Shown here: positions 1 to 6,684 of the stretch, piece by piece
Position numbering within the stretch: position 1 is the stretch's first letter
Layout of the letters: the number at the start of each line of letters is the position of its first letter
NCBI GenBank assembly: GCA_024762745.1
Contig: JANTGV010000064.1
Coordinates: 1-6,684, forward strand
Reading direction: 5' to 3'
Origin: Sulfurimonas sp.
GTDB lineage: Bacteria; Campylobacterota; Campylobacteria; Campylobacterales; Sulfurimonadaceae
Length of the DNA: 6,684 bases
The notes under the pieces: generated by a model
Seen by the model: the letters and a program-made list of their open reading frames with translations, nothing else
The model's database searches: none
Told to the model about the DNA's origin: nothing
Translations under genes and position numbers: made by a program

Positions 1-1674
<1,674 letters not shown>

Positions 1675-1676
<2 letters not shown>

Positions 1677-1878
1677 GCGTTTCATCATAGATATAACTCT
1701 AGCTTCACAAGAAAAACGTAACTATCTTATAGATGCGAAAGATGAAGATGAAGCTAAAGAGAGACTTCAGCTGCGTTTACCTCCAAATCAAAGAGATAAC
1801 ATAAAAATACACTCTATAAAAATAGATCCAAATAGTATAAAAAATGAAGACCCATACGGTATATTTTCAGGTGAATAA
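1675..1878 (+). CDS. Small protein of unknown function, 67 residues
   Basis: I do not recognise this family. The product is small, charged and soluble-looking, with no cysteines, no signal peptide and no membrane segment. Visible pattern: a hydrophobic strand at the N-terminus (RFIIDITLA), an acidic helix-like stretch around residues 22-33 (KDEDEAKERLQL), then a second strand-like stretch (NIKIHSIKI), suggesting a small beta-alpha-beta fold. It starts 11 bases after the nifS stop, without a clear Shine-Dalgarno; the ATG overlaps an inverted repeat, so translation may depend on coupling to nifS. Co-directional placement with clpX and nifS suggests the same transcript. A role in sulfur or cofactor supply is a guess from context only. 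No other start with a better ribosome-binding site is evident. Confidence 0.65.
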
Positions 1879-1888
1879 ACACTAAAAC

Positions 1889-1905
1889 CTAGAACTAAAA
1901 TTGCA
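1889..1905 (+). promoter_or_regulatory. Possible sigma-54-like (-24/-12) promoter of the 187-residue gene
   Basis: The stretch reads CTAGAACTAAAATTGCA. The TTGCA matches the sigma-54 -12 element, and an AG lies exactly where the -24 GG would be (12 bases from AG to GC, the correct sigma-54 spacing). The -24 element is imperfect: TAGAAC instead of TGGCAC. Predicted transcription start is about base 1916, leaving a leader of about 23 bases with a good Shine-Dalgarno. A similar stretch, 13 of 17 bases equal, lies at the same distance before ferredoxin A. No NifA-type TGT-N10-ACA site was seen upstream. Confidence 0.4.
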
Positions 1906-1938
1906 TCTTTTCTTTTAAACACAATTAAAAGGAAGAAC

Positions 1939-2502
1939 ATGTCAAAAGTTCAAGATTTCATCTACAACAACAACCTTCAATGGCAACCAACGTTTAATGA
2001 TAAGACAGATAAATACGAGTATGGATATAGAGGGAGTTTGGTAATTACTCCAGGCGTAGTTATGTCTGCTGATAAACAACTCCCACCAAAAGCAACCTGT
2101 ACACAGAGTATTTTAGTAAGTAATAGTGATACTATTGATTTTTTAGCTTGTGAGCTTATTACACTGGACTTCTTTGAGGACTTTGTAACTATGTATAAAG
2201 ACATGCTTACTCCTGATGGTCTTTATATACTTTTTGTTACAGATTTAGATGGAGATGGGAAGATTGAGTATGAAGGGATTACATTTAATATTTTTGCTCT
2301 AGATGAGAGTTCTGTTTGGAATGAGCTTCTTGACCATGCAGACCTTTCAAAAGGTGACTTAAAAAAATTAAGTGCTGCAGAAAAGATAGATACTGTTTAT
2401 GATGAGATTAAAGCAAGTACACTGCGTTTAAGTGAGAAGAGCTATGAAGAGATTAAAGGACTTCAAAGCAGTGACGGAAGAACACTTTTTGGGGCTGTAT
2501 AA
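1939..2502 (+). CDS. Unknown protein with one EF-hand-like calcium loop, 187 residues
   Basis: I do not recognise the family. The ATG is preceded by a good Shine-Dalgarno (AAAAGGAAGAAC). No signal peptide or membrane segment is visible, so a cytoplasmic protein is likely. Residues 102-113 read DLDGDGKIEYEG: acidic residues at loop positions 1, 3 and 5, Gly at 6, Ile at 8 and Glu at 9 match an EF-hand loop, but position 12, normally Glu or Asp, is Gly. The stretch before it (GLYILFVT) looks like a beta strand rather than the helix of a classic EF-hand, so a calcium loop of another fold is as likely. The C-terminal part (about 123-175) is helical and charged. It has two cysteines (54 and 71). 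It has its own promoter-like element and probably forms a separate unit. Its place beside nif accessory genes is the only hint of function. Confidence 0.8.
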   Translation: MSKVQDFIYNNNLQWQPTFNDKTDKYEYGYRGSLVITPGVVMSADKQLPPKATCTQSILVSNSDTIDFLACELITLDFFEDFVTMYKDMLTPDGLYILFVTDLDGDGKIEYEGITFNIFALDESSVWNELLDHADLSKGDLKKLSAAEKIDTVYDEIKASTLRLSEKSYEEIKGLQSSDGRTLFGAV

Positions 2503-2505
2503 GCT

Positions 2506-4422
2506 CTAAAAAAAAGTTTTACTTAAAAGTTCTTTTAAATCTTTCCCTTTTGCATAACATCCACTGTTCGAGCAGAGTTCATAATCTGTTCCACTATGAT
2601 ATTTTACAAATACAAAAGGGGAACTCATCTCATCACATATATTTTTATAACTAACACTACGTGGTAGTTTGACAATTTTGTCTTCATATAAGTACCGAAT
2701 TAATTGTTCTGTTGTATAAGCAGACGCTATTGGTTCTCCATTTATCTTAGAAGAGTAATGATTCAATGTTTCATAAGCGTACTCCCTATATTTATCATCA
2801 ACCAGACTTCCCAAACTTAGTAAAACATCTATCATCACACCTATAGAACTTGGATAGGAATCATCTTCTACTTCAGCTAAAATCTCAAACTCACCCCTAC
2901 TGAACTTCCATTCTCCATCTTTATAAAAAAGAGTAAGTACCCTGTCAGTCAAACTATTTGCTTCTTGAAGATATCTCTCCTCTGCACAGACTTCATAGGC
3001 TTTTAATAGTGCTAAAGAGAGATAAGCATAATCCTCTAAATATGCCTCTATTTTTGGCTTTTTATCAATTATACAAGAGTGCATAAGAGTTGCGTTTTCA
3101 AACATTTTTTCAAGAAGTGTTTCCAGTGATGATTTTGCAACTTTTAAAACTTTCTTATCATAAACCCCAAGTAAAAAAAGAGATTTTATCATCATCGAAC
3201 TCCAAGAGGTCTGTACTTTTTTATCGACAAAGGGGTAAACTCTTGTCTCTCGTATCTTTTGTAAACTCCCCCTTATACTCTCGAACCACTCCTCTTTTTG
3301 TATATTTGCAAAGTGGATAATGTTTTTACCATCAAAATTTCCAGAGTTTGAAACTAAAAGTCGCATTGCCATTCTTTTTACCTCACTCTCACTATATCCT
3401 TCATTTCGTATAGCTAAAAGAACTTCTGCTTTTGTATAGACGAAGTAAGCACCTTCGACACCATCTGTATCTGCATCACTAGCTGAATACAGAAAAAAGT
3501 CCTGCATCATAAACTTTTGAATATAGTCACTTATATCTTGTGCTATTTCAAGATATCTACTGTTTTTTAAAACCCTAAAAGCGCGTAAATAAAGCTCACA
3601 TAGTAGTCCATTATCATACATCATCTTTTCAAAATGAGGTACTAACCATTCAGCATCGACACTATAACGGCAAAATCCCCCATCCACAAGATCATAAAAA
3701 CCACCAGCAATCATATTATCTAAAGTATGTACTATCATACTTCTAATCTCATCTTCCCTATCTAGCTCATAAATAGTCAGCATGGTATTTAAGGTTGAAA
3801 CTTGAGGAAATTTTGTTGATAGTGTGAAACCCCCATATGTAGGTTCAAAATTATTTTTACACTGTTTTATAAACTTCTCTTTTATGCTGATATCTAACTC
3901 ATGACTCTTTTGTAGTGAGGAACTTTGAGATAATACCCCTTGAAGTTCATCTGCATTTTTAAAAAGCGTCTCATCATGTGTTGAAATTTTTTCATAGATT
4001 ATCTGTGTTAAATCTCTAAATCCGACAATATTGTACTTTGGTTCTAAAGGAATGTAGGTCGCTGCAAAAAAGGGCTTATTCTCAGGTGTAGAGAAGATGG
4101 AAGTTGGCCAGCCACCGGCTTTATTATTCAGTGTTTGATAGACATTCTGAAAATATTTATCTATCTCCGGTCGCTCCTCTTTATCTACTTTAATGCAGAC
4201 AAAATGTTCATTTAGAAATGCAGCCATCTCCTCATTTTCAAATACTTCTCTCTCCATTACATGACACCAGTGGCATGTTGAGTAGCCTATAGAAATAAAA
4301 ATTGTTTTATTTTCTTTCTTGGCTCTATCAAACGCAGCATCACACCATGGATACCAGTTGATTGGATTTTCTTTATGTTGTAAAAGATAAGGTGACTCTT
4401 CATACTTAAGAAGGTTTGACAT
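2506..4422 (-). CDS. YyaL/COG1331 family protein: thioredoxin-like domain plus (alpha/alpha) barrel
   Basis: A 638-residue member of the DUF255/SSP411 (YyaL, human SPATA20) family, slightly shorter than the usual 670-700. The N-terminal thioredoxin-like domain (about 1-165) has the family start [20 protein letters not shown], the redox pair Cys50/Cys53 in [24 protein letters not shown] at 80-88 and GGWP at 103-106. The C-terminal part (about 185-600) is the six-hairpin, N-acylglucosamine-epimerase-like barrel, with [20 protein letters not shown] at 252-271 and [18 protein letters not shown] at 313-330. The usual GGGFHRYS is DGGFCRYS here, changing a conserved His to Cys. No signal peptide is seen, so it should be cytoplasmic. 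The biochemical role of the family is not settled. It is last in the leftward operon; its ATG follows the preceding stop by 3 bases with only a weak Shine-Dalgarno, so translational coupling is likely. Confidence 0.93.
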   Translation of the reverse strand: MSNLLKYEESPYLLQHKENPINWYPWCDAAFDRAKKENKTIFISIGYSTCHWCHVMEREVFENEEMAAFLNEHFVCIKVDKEERPEIDKYFQNVYQTLNNKAGGWPTSIFSTPENKPFFAATYIPLEPKYNIVGFRDLTQIIYEKISTHDETLFKNADELQGVLSQSSSLQKSHELDISIKEKFIKQCKNNFEPTYGGFTLSTKFPQVSTLNTMLTIYELDREDEIRSMIVHTLDNMIAGGFYDLVDGGFCRYSVDAEWLVPHFEKMMYDNGLLCELYLRAFRVLKNSRYLEIAQDISDYIQKFMMQDFFLYSASDADTDGVEGAYFVYTKAEVLLAIRNEGYSESEVKRMAMRLLVSNSGNFDGKNIIHFANIQKEEWFESIRGSLQKIRETRVYPFVDKKVQTSWSSMMIKSLFLLGVYDKKVLKVAKSSLETLLEKMFENATLMHSCIIDKKPKIEAYLEDYAYLSLALLKAYEVCAEERYLQEANSLTDRVLTLFYKDGEWKFSRGEFEILAEVEDDSYPSSIGVMIDVLLSLGSLVDDKYREYAYETLNHYSSKINGEPIASAYTTEQLIRYLYEDKIVKLPRSVSYKNICDEMSSPFVFVKYHSGTDYELCSNSGCYAKGKDLKELLSKTFF

Positions 4423-4425
4423 GTT

Positions 4426-4761
4426 TTAATCTAGAAGTTTTTCGCGTATTGAAGCTTTAAAAGCTTTCATCTTTGGGCGACTTATCATATCCATAGCAGA
4501 TTCACGTAATTTTTTAATCTCTGCATAGACTTGAGCACTTGGAGTGTTTTTAGCCAAATGGATTATGTCAAAAACATCTTTTTCAAAAAAATCGGACTCT
4601 TGAGTCGGTAGTGTCTCATATAGAGCCATAAAAACAGACTTTTCATAATCATCCATTTTACAACTCTCATCTGCTATTTTGAGTGCAACTGTAATTGCAC
4701 AGTCCCTATCAAAACTCTTTAGTGAACTAGCTATAGCAGGTAGTTTTTTTAAATCATACAC
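4426..4761 (-). CDS. Small helical protein of unknown function, 111 residues
   Basis: I do not recognise the family. The product is soluble and predicted by eye to be almost entirely helical, with two cysteines (21 and 34) and a basic C-terminus (RPKMKAFKASIREKLLD). The start is GTG at 4761. An AAGG lies directly before it, too close to be an ideal Shine-Dalgarno, and the next in-frame Met is residue 36, so the GTG is the best available start. Only two codons separate the preceding gene's TGA from this GTG, and both genes share one reading frame. It lies between the 94-residue gene and the COG1331 gene in the nifX-ferredoxin operon. A nif accessory role is inferred from context only. Confidence 0.7.
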   Translation of the reverse strand: MYDLKKLPAIASSLKSFDRDCAITVALKIADESCKMDDYEKSVFMALYETLPTQESDFFEKDVFDIIHLAKNTPSAQVYAEIKKLRESAMDMISRPKMKAFKASIREKLLD

Positions 4762-4767
4762 CCTTGA

Positions 4768-5052
4768 TCAACCAACTTCACAATCTTGAATACCAAGTTC
4801 TTTAAGCATATTTGTAAAAAAAACACCACCCTCACGATCTAGATCATCATGAAACTCTATATACATCGATTCAGATTCAGTGATAGAATGATTCTCGTAA
4901 ATTACCGGTGTAAGTCCAGTGCTACTTGACACACTCTTATAGGCCTTTATTACATCTCCTCTGAGTTCTGGTTCACCAACATACTCTAATTTTAATCCCT
5001 GGTAACGCTCTTCACATTGATGGTAAGCTTTAATTCTTTTTTCTATATCCAT
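4768..5052 (-). CDS. Small protein of unknown function, 94 residues
   Basis: I do not recognise it. It is not evidently one of the small Nif proteins NifT, NifW or NifZ, nor the DUF269 and DUF683 proteins that follow nifX in other diazotrophs, judged from remembered motifs. It is acidic and soluble-looking, with Cys13 near the N-terminus and Cys90 near the end. A central strand-rich part (TPVIYENHSI, ESMYIEFHDD) is followed by a helix (GGVFFTNMLKELGI). The ATG has a strong Shine-Dalgarno (GTAGGAGAGAAGTC) 10 bases after the ferredoxin C stop. Position within the nifX-ferredoxin operon suggests a partner of the ferredoxins or NifX; that is inference. Confidence 0.75.
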   Translation of the reverse strand: MDIEKRIKAYHQCEERYQGLKLEYVGEPELRGDVIKAYKSVSSSTGLTPVIYENHSITESESMYIEFHDDLDREGGVFFTNMLKELGIQDCEVG

Positions 5053-5062
5053 GACTTCTCTC

Positions 5063-5455
5063 CTACCCTACTTCTATATCTTCTGGTTCCTCTTGAACTT
5101 CATGTTTTACACCACGTTTAGTCATCGGAACATCTGAACGGAATTTTTTCTCTTTAAACGCAGGGGATTTTACTACTCCATCTTTAGTAGCAAGTTTATA
5201 GAGTTCATTATTTGCAAAATGCTCATCATACTCTTTTGTAAATGGCATATCCCAAGTTATACATCCTATACTTGGACATATTGCAGCACACTGAGGATCA
5301 TCAAAAAGATCAACACACTCAACACACTTTTCAGGCTGAACATAGTAACGATTTTCACCTGTTGGATTTTCGCTATCATCTACTATTGCGTTTACAGGAC
5401 AATTTTGTAAACACGCATCACAAGTTATACAACTCTCATCAATTATTACTGACAT
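5063..5455 (-). CDS. FdxN-like 2[4Fe-4S] ferredoxin C with C-terminal extension
   Basis: A 130-residue low-potential ferredoxin, third of three paralogues in this operon. Cluster I ligands are Cys9, 12, 15 and 19 (CITCDACLQNCP). Cluster II is Cys44, 47, 56 and 60, with eight residues between the second and third ligand as in FdxN and Allochromatium-type ferredoxins, plus an extra Cys65 in CPSIGC. The shared WDMPFT follows at 68-73, then a charged C-terminal extension to residue 130; classic FdxN proteins are about 65-90 residues. The start is set at 5455, where AAGGAAG sits five bases upstream and the product begins MSVIIDESC like its paralogues. A longer frame begins at 5500, but it would overlap ferredoxin B and adds 15 residues not found in them. 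The likely role is electron delivery to nitrogenase or to cofactor assembly. Confidence 0.9.
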   Translation of the reverse strand: MSVIIDESCITCDACLQNCPVNAIVDDSENPTGENRYYVQPEKCVECVDLFDDPQCAAICPSIGCITWDMPFTKEYDEHFANNELYKLATKDGVVKSPAFKEKKFRSDVPMTKRGVKHEVQEEPEDIEVG

Positions 5456-5460
5456 TTTTT

Positions 5461-5467
5461 CTTCCTT
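5461..5467 (-). promoter_or_regulatory. Ribosome-binding site that decides the ferredoxin C start
   Basis: On the minus strand AAGGAAG lies five A residues before the ATG at 5455 and directly after the ferredoxin B TAA stop. It supports the short 130-residue product over the start at 5500. Confidence 0.75.
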
Positions 5468-5468
5468 A

Positions 5469-5858
5469 TTAATTATATAGTTTAAGTGTTTCACCAACAC
5501 TCGTATTGGCTTCTCTTGAAGCTATAGATATACTCTCTCTAAAAGGTCTCGGCGCCGCAAGTGGGGACAGGAGACCTTTTTTCTTATGCACACGAATCAC
5601 ATAATCATCACTTTGTACAAAGTGATCATTAAAAGTTTCAGTATATGGCATATCCCATACTATACATCCTTCTGTTGGACATACATCTGCACATTTTGGG
5701 ACTGCTGCATCAACACACTCTATACACTTCTCAGGTTTAACATAGGTGAATTCACCAAATTCTAATGGTGACTCATCAGCACTTACTATCGCAGTTGCTG
5801 GACACTCATCTATACAAGCATCACAGTTTATACAGGTATCAGTAATTAAAACAGACAC
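5469..5858 (-). CDS. FdxN-like 2[4Fe-4S] ferredoxin B with C-terminal extension
   Basis: A 129-residue ferredoxin. Cluster I ligands are Cys9, 12, 15 and 19 (CINCDACIDECP). Cluster II is Cys45, 48, 56 and 60 with a seven-residue gap, one shorter than in ferredoxins A and C, and the extra Cys65 is present (CPTEGC). WDMPYT follows at 68-73, and the extension carries HKKKGL as in ferredoxin A. The start is GTG at 5858, overlapping the nifX TAG stop by one base (TAGTG), with AGGAG seven bases upstream, so translation is probably coupled to nifX. The 3' half of the gene holds two strong inverted repeats and a short GC-rich patch unlike its surroundings. The likely role is electron transfer to nitrogenase or NifB/cofactor chemistry; the exact partner is unknown. 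Confidence 0.92.
   Translation of the reverse strand: MSVLITDTCINCDACIDECPATAIVSADESPLEFGEFTYVKPEKCIECVDAAVPKCADVCPTEGCIVWDMPYTETFNDHFVQSDDYVIRVHKKKGLLSPLAAPRPFRESISIASREANTSVGETLKLYN
5541..5580. repeat. Stem-loop with 10-base perfect arms inside ferredoxin B
   Basis: AAAAGGTCTC at 5541-5550 is the exact reverse complement of GAGACCTTTT at 5571-5580. The 20-base loop is about 75% G+C in an AT-rich region and holds the palindrome CGGCGCCG at its left edge. Read on the plus strand, the stem runs into six T; read with the operon, it ends in four T. It therefore has a terminator-like shape in both directions, though it lies within coding sequence (around residues Lys-Lys-Gly to Phe-Arg-Glu of ferredoxin B). 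Confidence 0.65.
5602..5631. repeat. 30-base near-perfect palindrome inside ferredoxin B
   Basis: Fourteen of fifteen base pairs match; the central 20 bases (5607-5626, centred on GTAC) are perfect, and a single C/C mismatch separates them from four more pairs. It encodes the linker after WDMPYT, including Phe-Val-Gln-Ser-Asp-Asp. It could fold as a hairpin in the operon mRNA or be a dyad for a dimeric DNA-binding protein. Confidence 0.8.
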
Positions 5859-6235
5859 TATGCACTCCTAGCTTCGGCTTTATGATAGATACGTAACAGC
5901 CATGGTGCCGGTGCATCATTTAACATCTCTTGTAATTTACTAATAGCATCAGAGATTTTTTCACCCTCTGCCACCCGAACAGGATGTATACCACCCGCTT
6001 GAATCATCTTAGAAGCAGTAGGTCCAATCTGAGTACAGTACATAATATCTGCCTCGCCTATTGTTCCTATCTTATAGTTTAGTTTCTCTTTTTCACCCTC
6101 TGGCTCTTCTGAAGAGTCAATAATATTCAAAAACTCTGAACTCTCTTTTCCAACTTCATAAAGATAAAACTGTTTAGACCAACCAAAATGCTGGTCTATC
6201 AACTCTCCATTTGATGATGCAAACGCAATATTCAT
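5858..6235 (-). CDS. nifX: NifX, nitrogenase cofactor-precursor carrier
   Basis: A 125-residue protein of the NifX/NafY/NifB-C-terminal (dinitrogenase iron-molybdenum cofactor) family. NifX binds NifB-co and related precursors and passes them to NifEN during FeMo-co synthesis in the cytoplasm. Recognisable parts: the N-terminal MNIAFASSNG strand, QHFGW at 15-19, a cysteine at 67 in YCTQIGP, the GGIHPVRV strand at 81-88 and the NifX-type ending NDAPAPWLLRI. The length is close to other NifX proteins (about 130-160). The ATG lies 9 bases after the ferredoxin A stop with a weak AGG-containing Shine-Dalgarno; the TAG stop overlaps the GTG of ferredoxin B. Being flanked by ferredoxins on both sides fits cofactor assembly. 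A related small NifB-C-like protein such as NafY/VnfX is the alternative. Confidence 0.87.
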   Translation of the reverse strand: MNIAFASSNGELIDQHFGWSKQFYLYEVGKESSEFLNIIDSSEEPEGEKEKLNYKIGTIGEADIMYCTQIGPTASKMIQAGGIHPVRVAEGEKISDAISKLQEMLNDAPAPWLLRIYHKAEARSA

Positions 6236-6244
6236 AATCTAAAC

Positions 6245-6631
6245 CTATACAGCCACGTTAGCACGAGACTCACGTAAGTCCATACCTATCTCATCCATAA
6301 ATGCCTGAGCCTTAACAGACGGTAACATAAGACCTTTTTTCTTATGTTCACGAATTTTGTAAGTCCCATCATTGTTTCCAGCTATATAATACTCTTCAAA
6401 ATCAGTCGTATATGGCATATCCCATACAATAGAACCCTCAGTAGGACAAGCATCTGCACAACGAGGTGCATCAGCATGGCTTACACACTCAACACAAGTC
6501 TCAGGTTTTACATAAAAATACTCACCCGCATGAGGATTTTTTTCATTATCATCTTCTAAAATTGCAGCAACTGGACACTCAGGTGCACAATCTCCACAGT
6601 TAATACATAAGTCAGTTATCATTACAGCCAT
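6245..6631 (-). CDS. FdxN-like 2[4Fe-4S] ferredoxin A with C-terminal extension
   Basis: A 128-residue ferredoxin, first gene of the leftward operon. Cluster I ligands are Cys9, 12, 15 and 19 (CINCGDCAPECP). Cluster II is Cys46, 49, 58 and 62 with an eight-residue gap. The extra cysteine that both paralogues have after CPTEG is Ser67 here, although all eight cluster ligands are intact. WDMPYT follows at 70-75 and HKKKGL lies in the extension. The ATG has a clear Shine-Dalgarno (TTAGGAGAAAAGAAT). A promoter-like element lies 34 bases upstream. The likely role is electron supply to nitrogenase or cofactor synthesis, inferred from the FdxN-like cluster pattern and from nifX next door. Confidence 0.92.
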   Translation of the reverse strand: MAVMITDLCINCGDCAPECPVAAILEDDNEKNPHAGEYFYVKPETCVECVSHADAPRCADACPTEGSIVWDMPYTTDFEEYYIAGNNDGTYKIREHKKKGLMLPSVKAQAFMDEIGMDLRESRANVAV

Positions 6632-6664
6632 ATTCTTTTCTCCTAATTTATTTATATTTTAATT

Positions 6665-6681
6665 TGCATCTTTTATTCTAG
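6665..6681 (-). promoter_or_regulatory. Possible sigma-54-like promoter of the ferredoxin-nifX operon
   Basis: On the minus strand the stretch reads CTAGAATAAAAGATGCA: an AG and a GC 12 bases apart, as in -24/-12 promoters, with ATGCA in place of TTGCA and TAG in place of TGG. The last base lies 34 bases before the ATG at 6631, the same distance as the similar element before the 187-residue gene. The predicted start of transcription is near 6654. An AT-rich sigma-70 type -10 (TATAAAT, closer to the gene) is an alternative. The window ends just upstream, so activator sites cannot be seen. Confidence 0.35.
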
Positions 6682-6684
6682 ATA

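Noticed and set aside
1977..2204. Open frame of 75 codons on the minus strand inside the 187-residue gene
   Set aside because: Antisense shadow; the plus-strand gene has a good ribosome-binding site and a convincing soluble product.
2491..2518. Possible terminator between the convergent genes (GGGGCT / AGCTCT stem)
   Set aside because: The stem relies on G-U pairs and is followed by A residues, not T, on the plus strand; on the minus strand the T-run comes before the stem, so it does not fit an intrinsic terminator.
3090..3320. Plus-strand open frame within the COG1331 gene
   Set aside because: Opposes a gene with clear family motifs; no domain or start signal supports it.
5219..5472. Two plus-strand open frames opposite ferredoxin C
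   Set aside because: Antisense to conserved ferredoxin motifs; the odd composition comes from reading the complement.
5456..5500. N-terminal extension of ferredoxin C to a start at 5500
   Set aside because: It would overlap ferredoxin B, and the shorter start has a good Shine-Dalgarno and matches the N-termini of the paralogues.
6112..6127. Short inverted repeat CTCTTC-T-GAAGAG inside nifX
   Set aside because: Six-base arms are expected about once or twice by chance in a window this size.
5240..6440. Repeated DNA around tatggcatatccca in three places
   Set aside because: Explained by the shared WDMP[YF]T coding sequence of the three ferredoxin paralogues; not a mobile or regulatory repeat.
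6344..6559. Plus-strand open frame opposite ferredoxin A, rich in hydrophobic residues
   Set aside because: Looks membrane-like only because it is the complement of AT-rich coding sequence; the minus strand carries all eight cluster cysteines.

Overview
The window looks like part of a nitrogen-fixation (nif) accessory region from a Campylobacterota (epsilonproteobacterial) genome, most like Sulfurimonas and relatives. This rests on the AT-rich sequence, tightly packed genes, and a NifS that resembles the Helicobacter/Sulfurimonas type as I recall it. A NifX homologue and three FdxN-like ferredoxins mark the nif context. No nitrogenase structural gene lies inside the window.

Layout. Bases 1-1878 carry a rightward run: the 3' end of a ClpX-type unfoldase, a complete cysteine desulfurase (nifS) and a 67-residue protein of unknown function. 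After a 60-base gap with a possible sigma-54-like promoter comes a rightward 187-residue unknown protein with an EF-hand-like loop. It ends only 3 bases from the end of a leftward gene. Bases 6631-2506 form one compact leftward seven-gene operon. In transcription order it holds ferredoxin A, nifX, ferredoxin B, ferredoxin C, two small unknown proteins (94 and 111 residues) and a 638-residue YyaL/COG1331-type thioredoxin-domain protein.

How the genes may work together. NifS supplies sulfur for Fe-S clusters. NifX is a carrier for precursors of the nitrogenase cofactor. FdxN-type ferredoxins supply low-potential electrons to cofactor synthesis or nitrogenase. A ClpX encoded beside nif genes recalls ClpX2 of Azotobacter vinelandii, which affects NifB and NifEN levels. 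The unknown proteins and the COG1331 protein are candidate accessory factors, by gene context only.

Points most worth a second look: two strong inverted repeats packed into the 3' half of the ferredoxin B gene; a promoter-like motif with the same internal spacing, placed exactly 34 bases before the start codons of the 187-residue gene and ferredoxin A; the three-fold ferredoxin family with a shared C-terminal extension; and two small unknown genes lying in one frame, separated by a single stop codon. There is no stretch over 300 bases without a gene. I saw no tRNA, rRNA, CRISPR array or insertion sequence.
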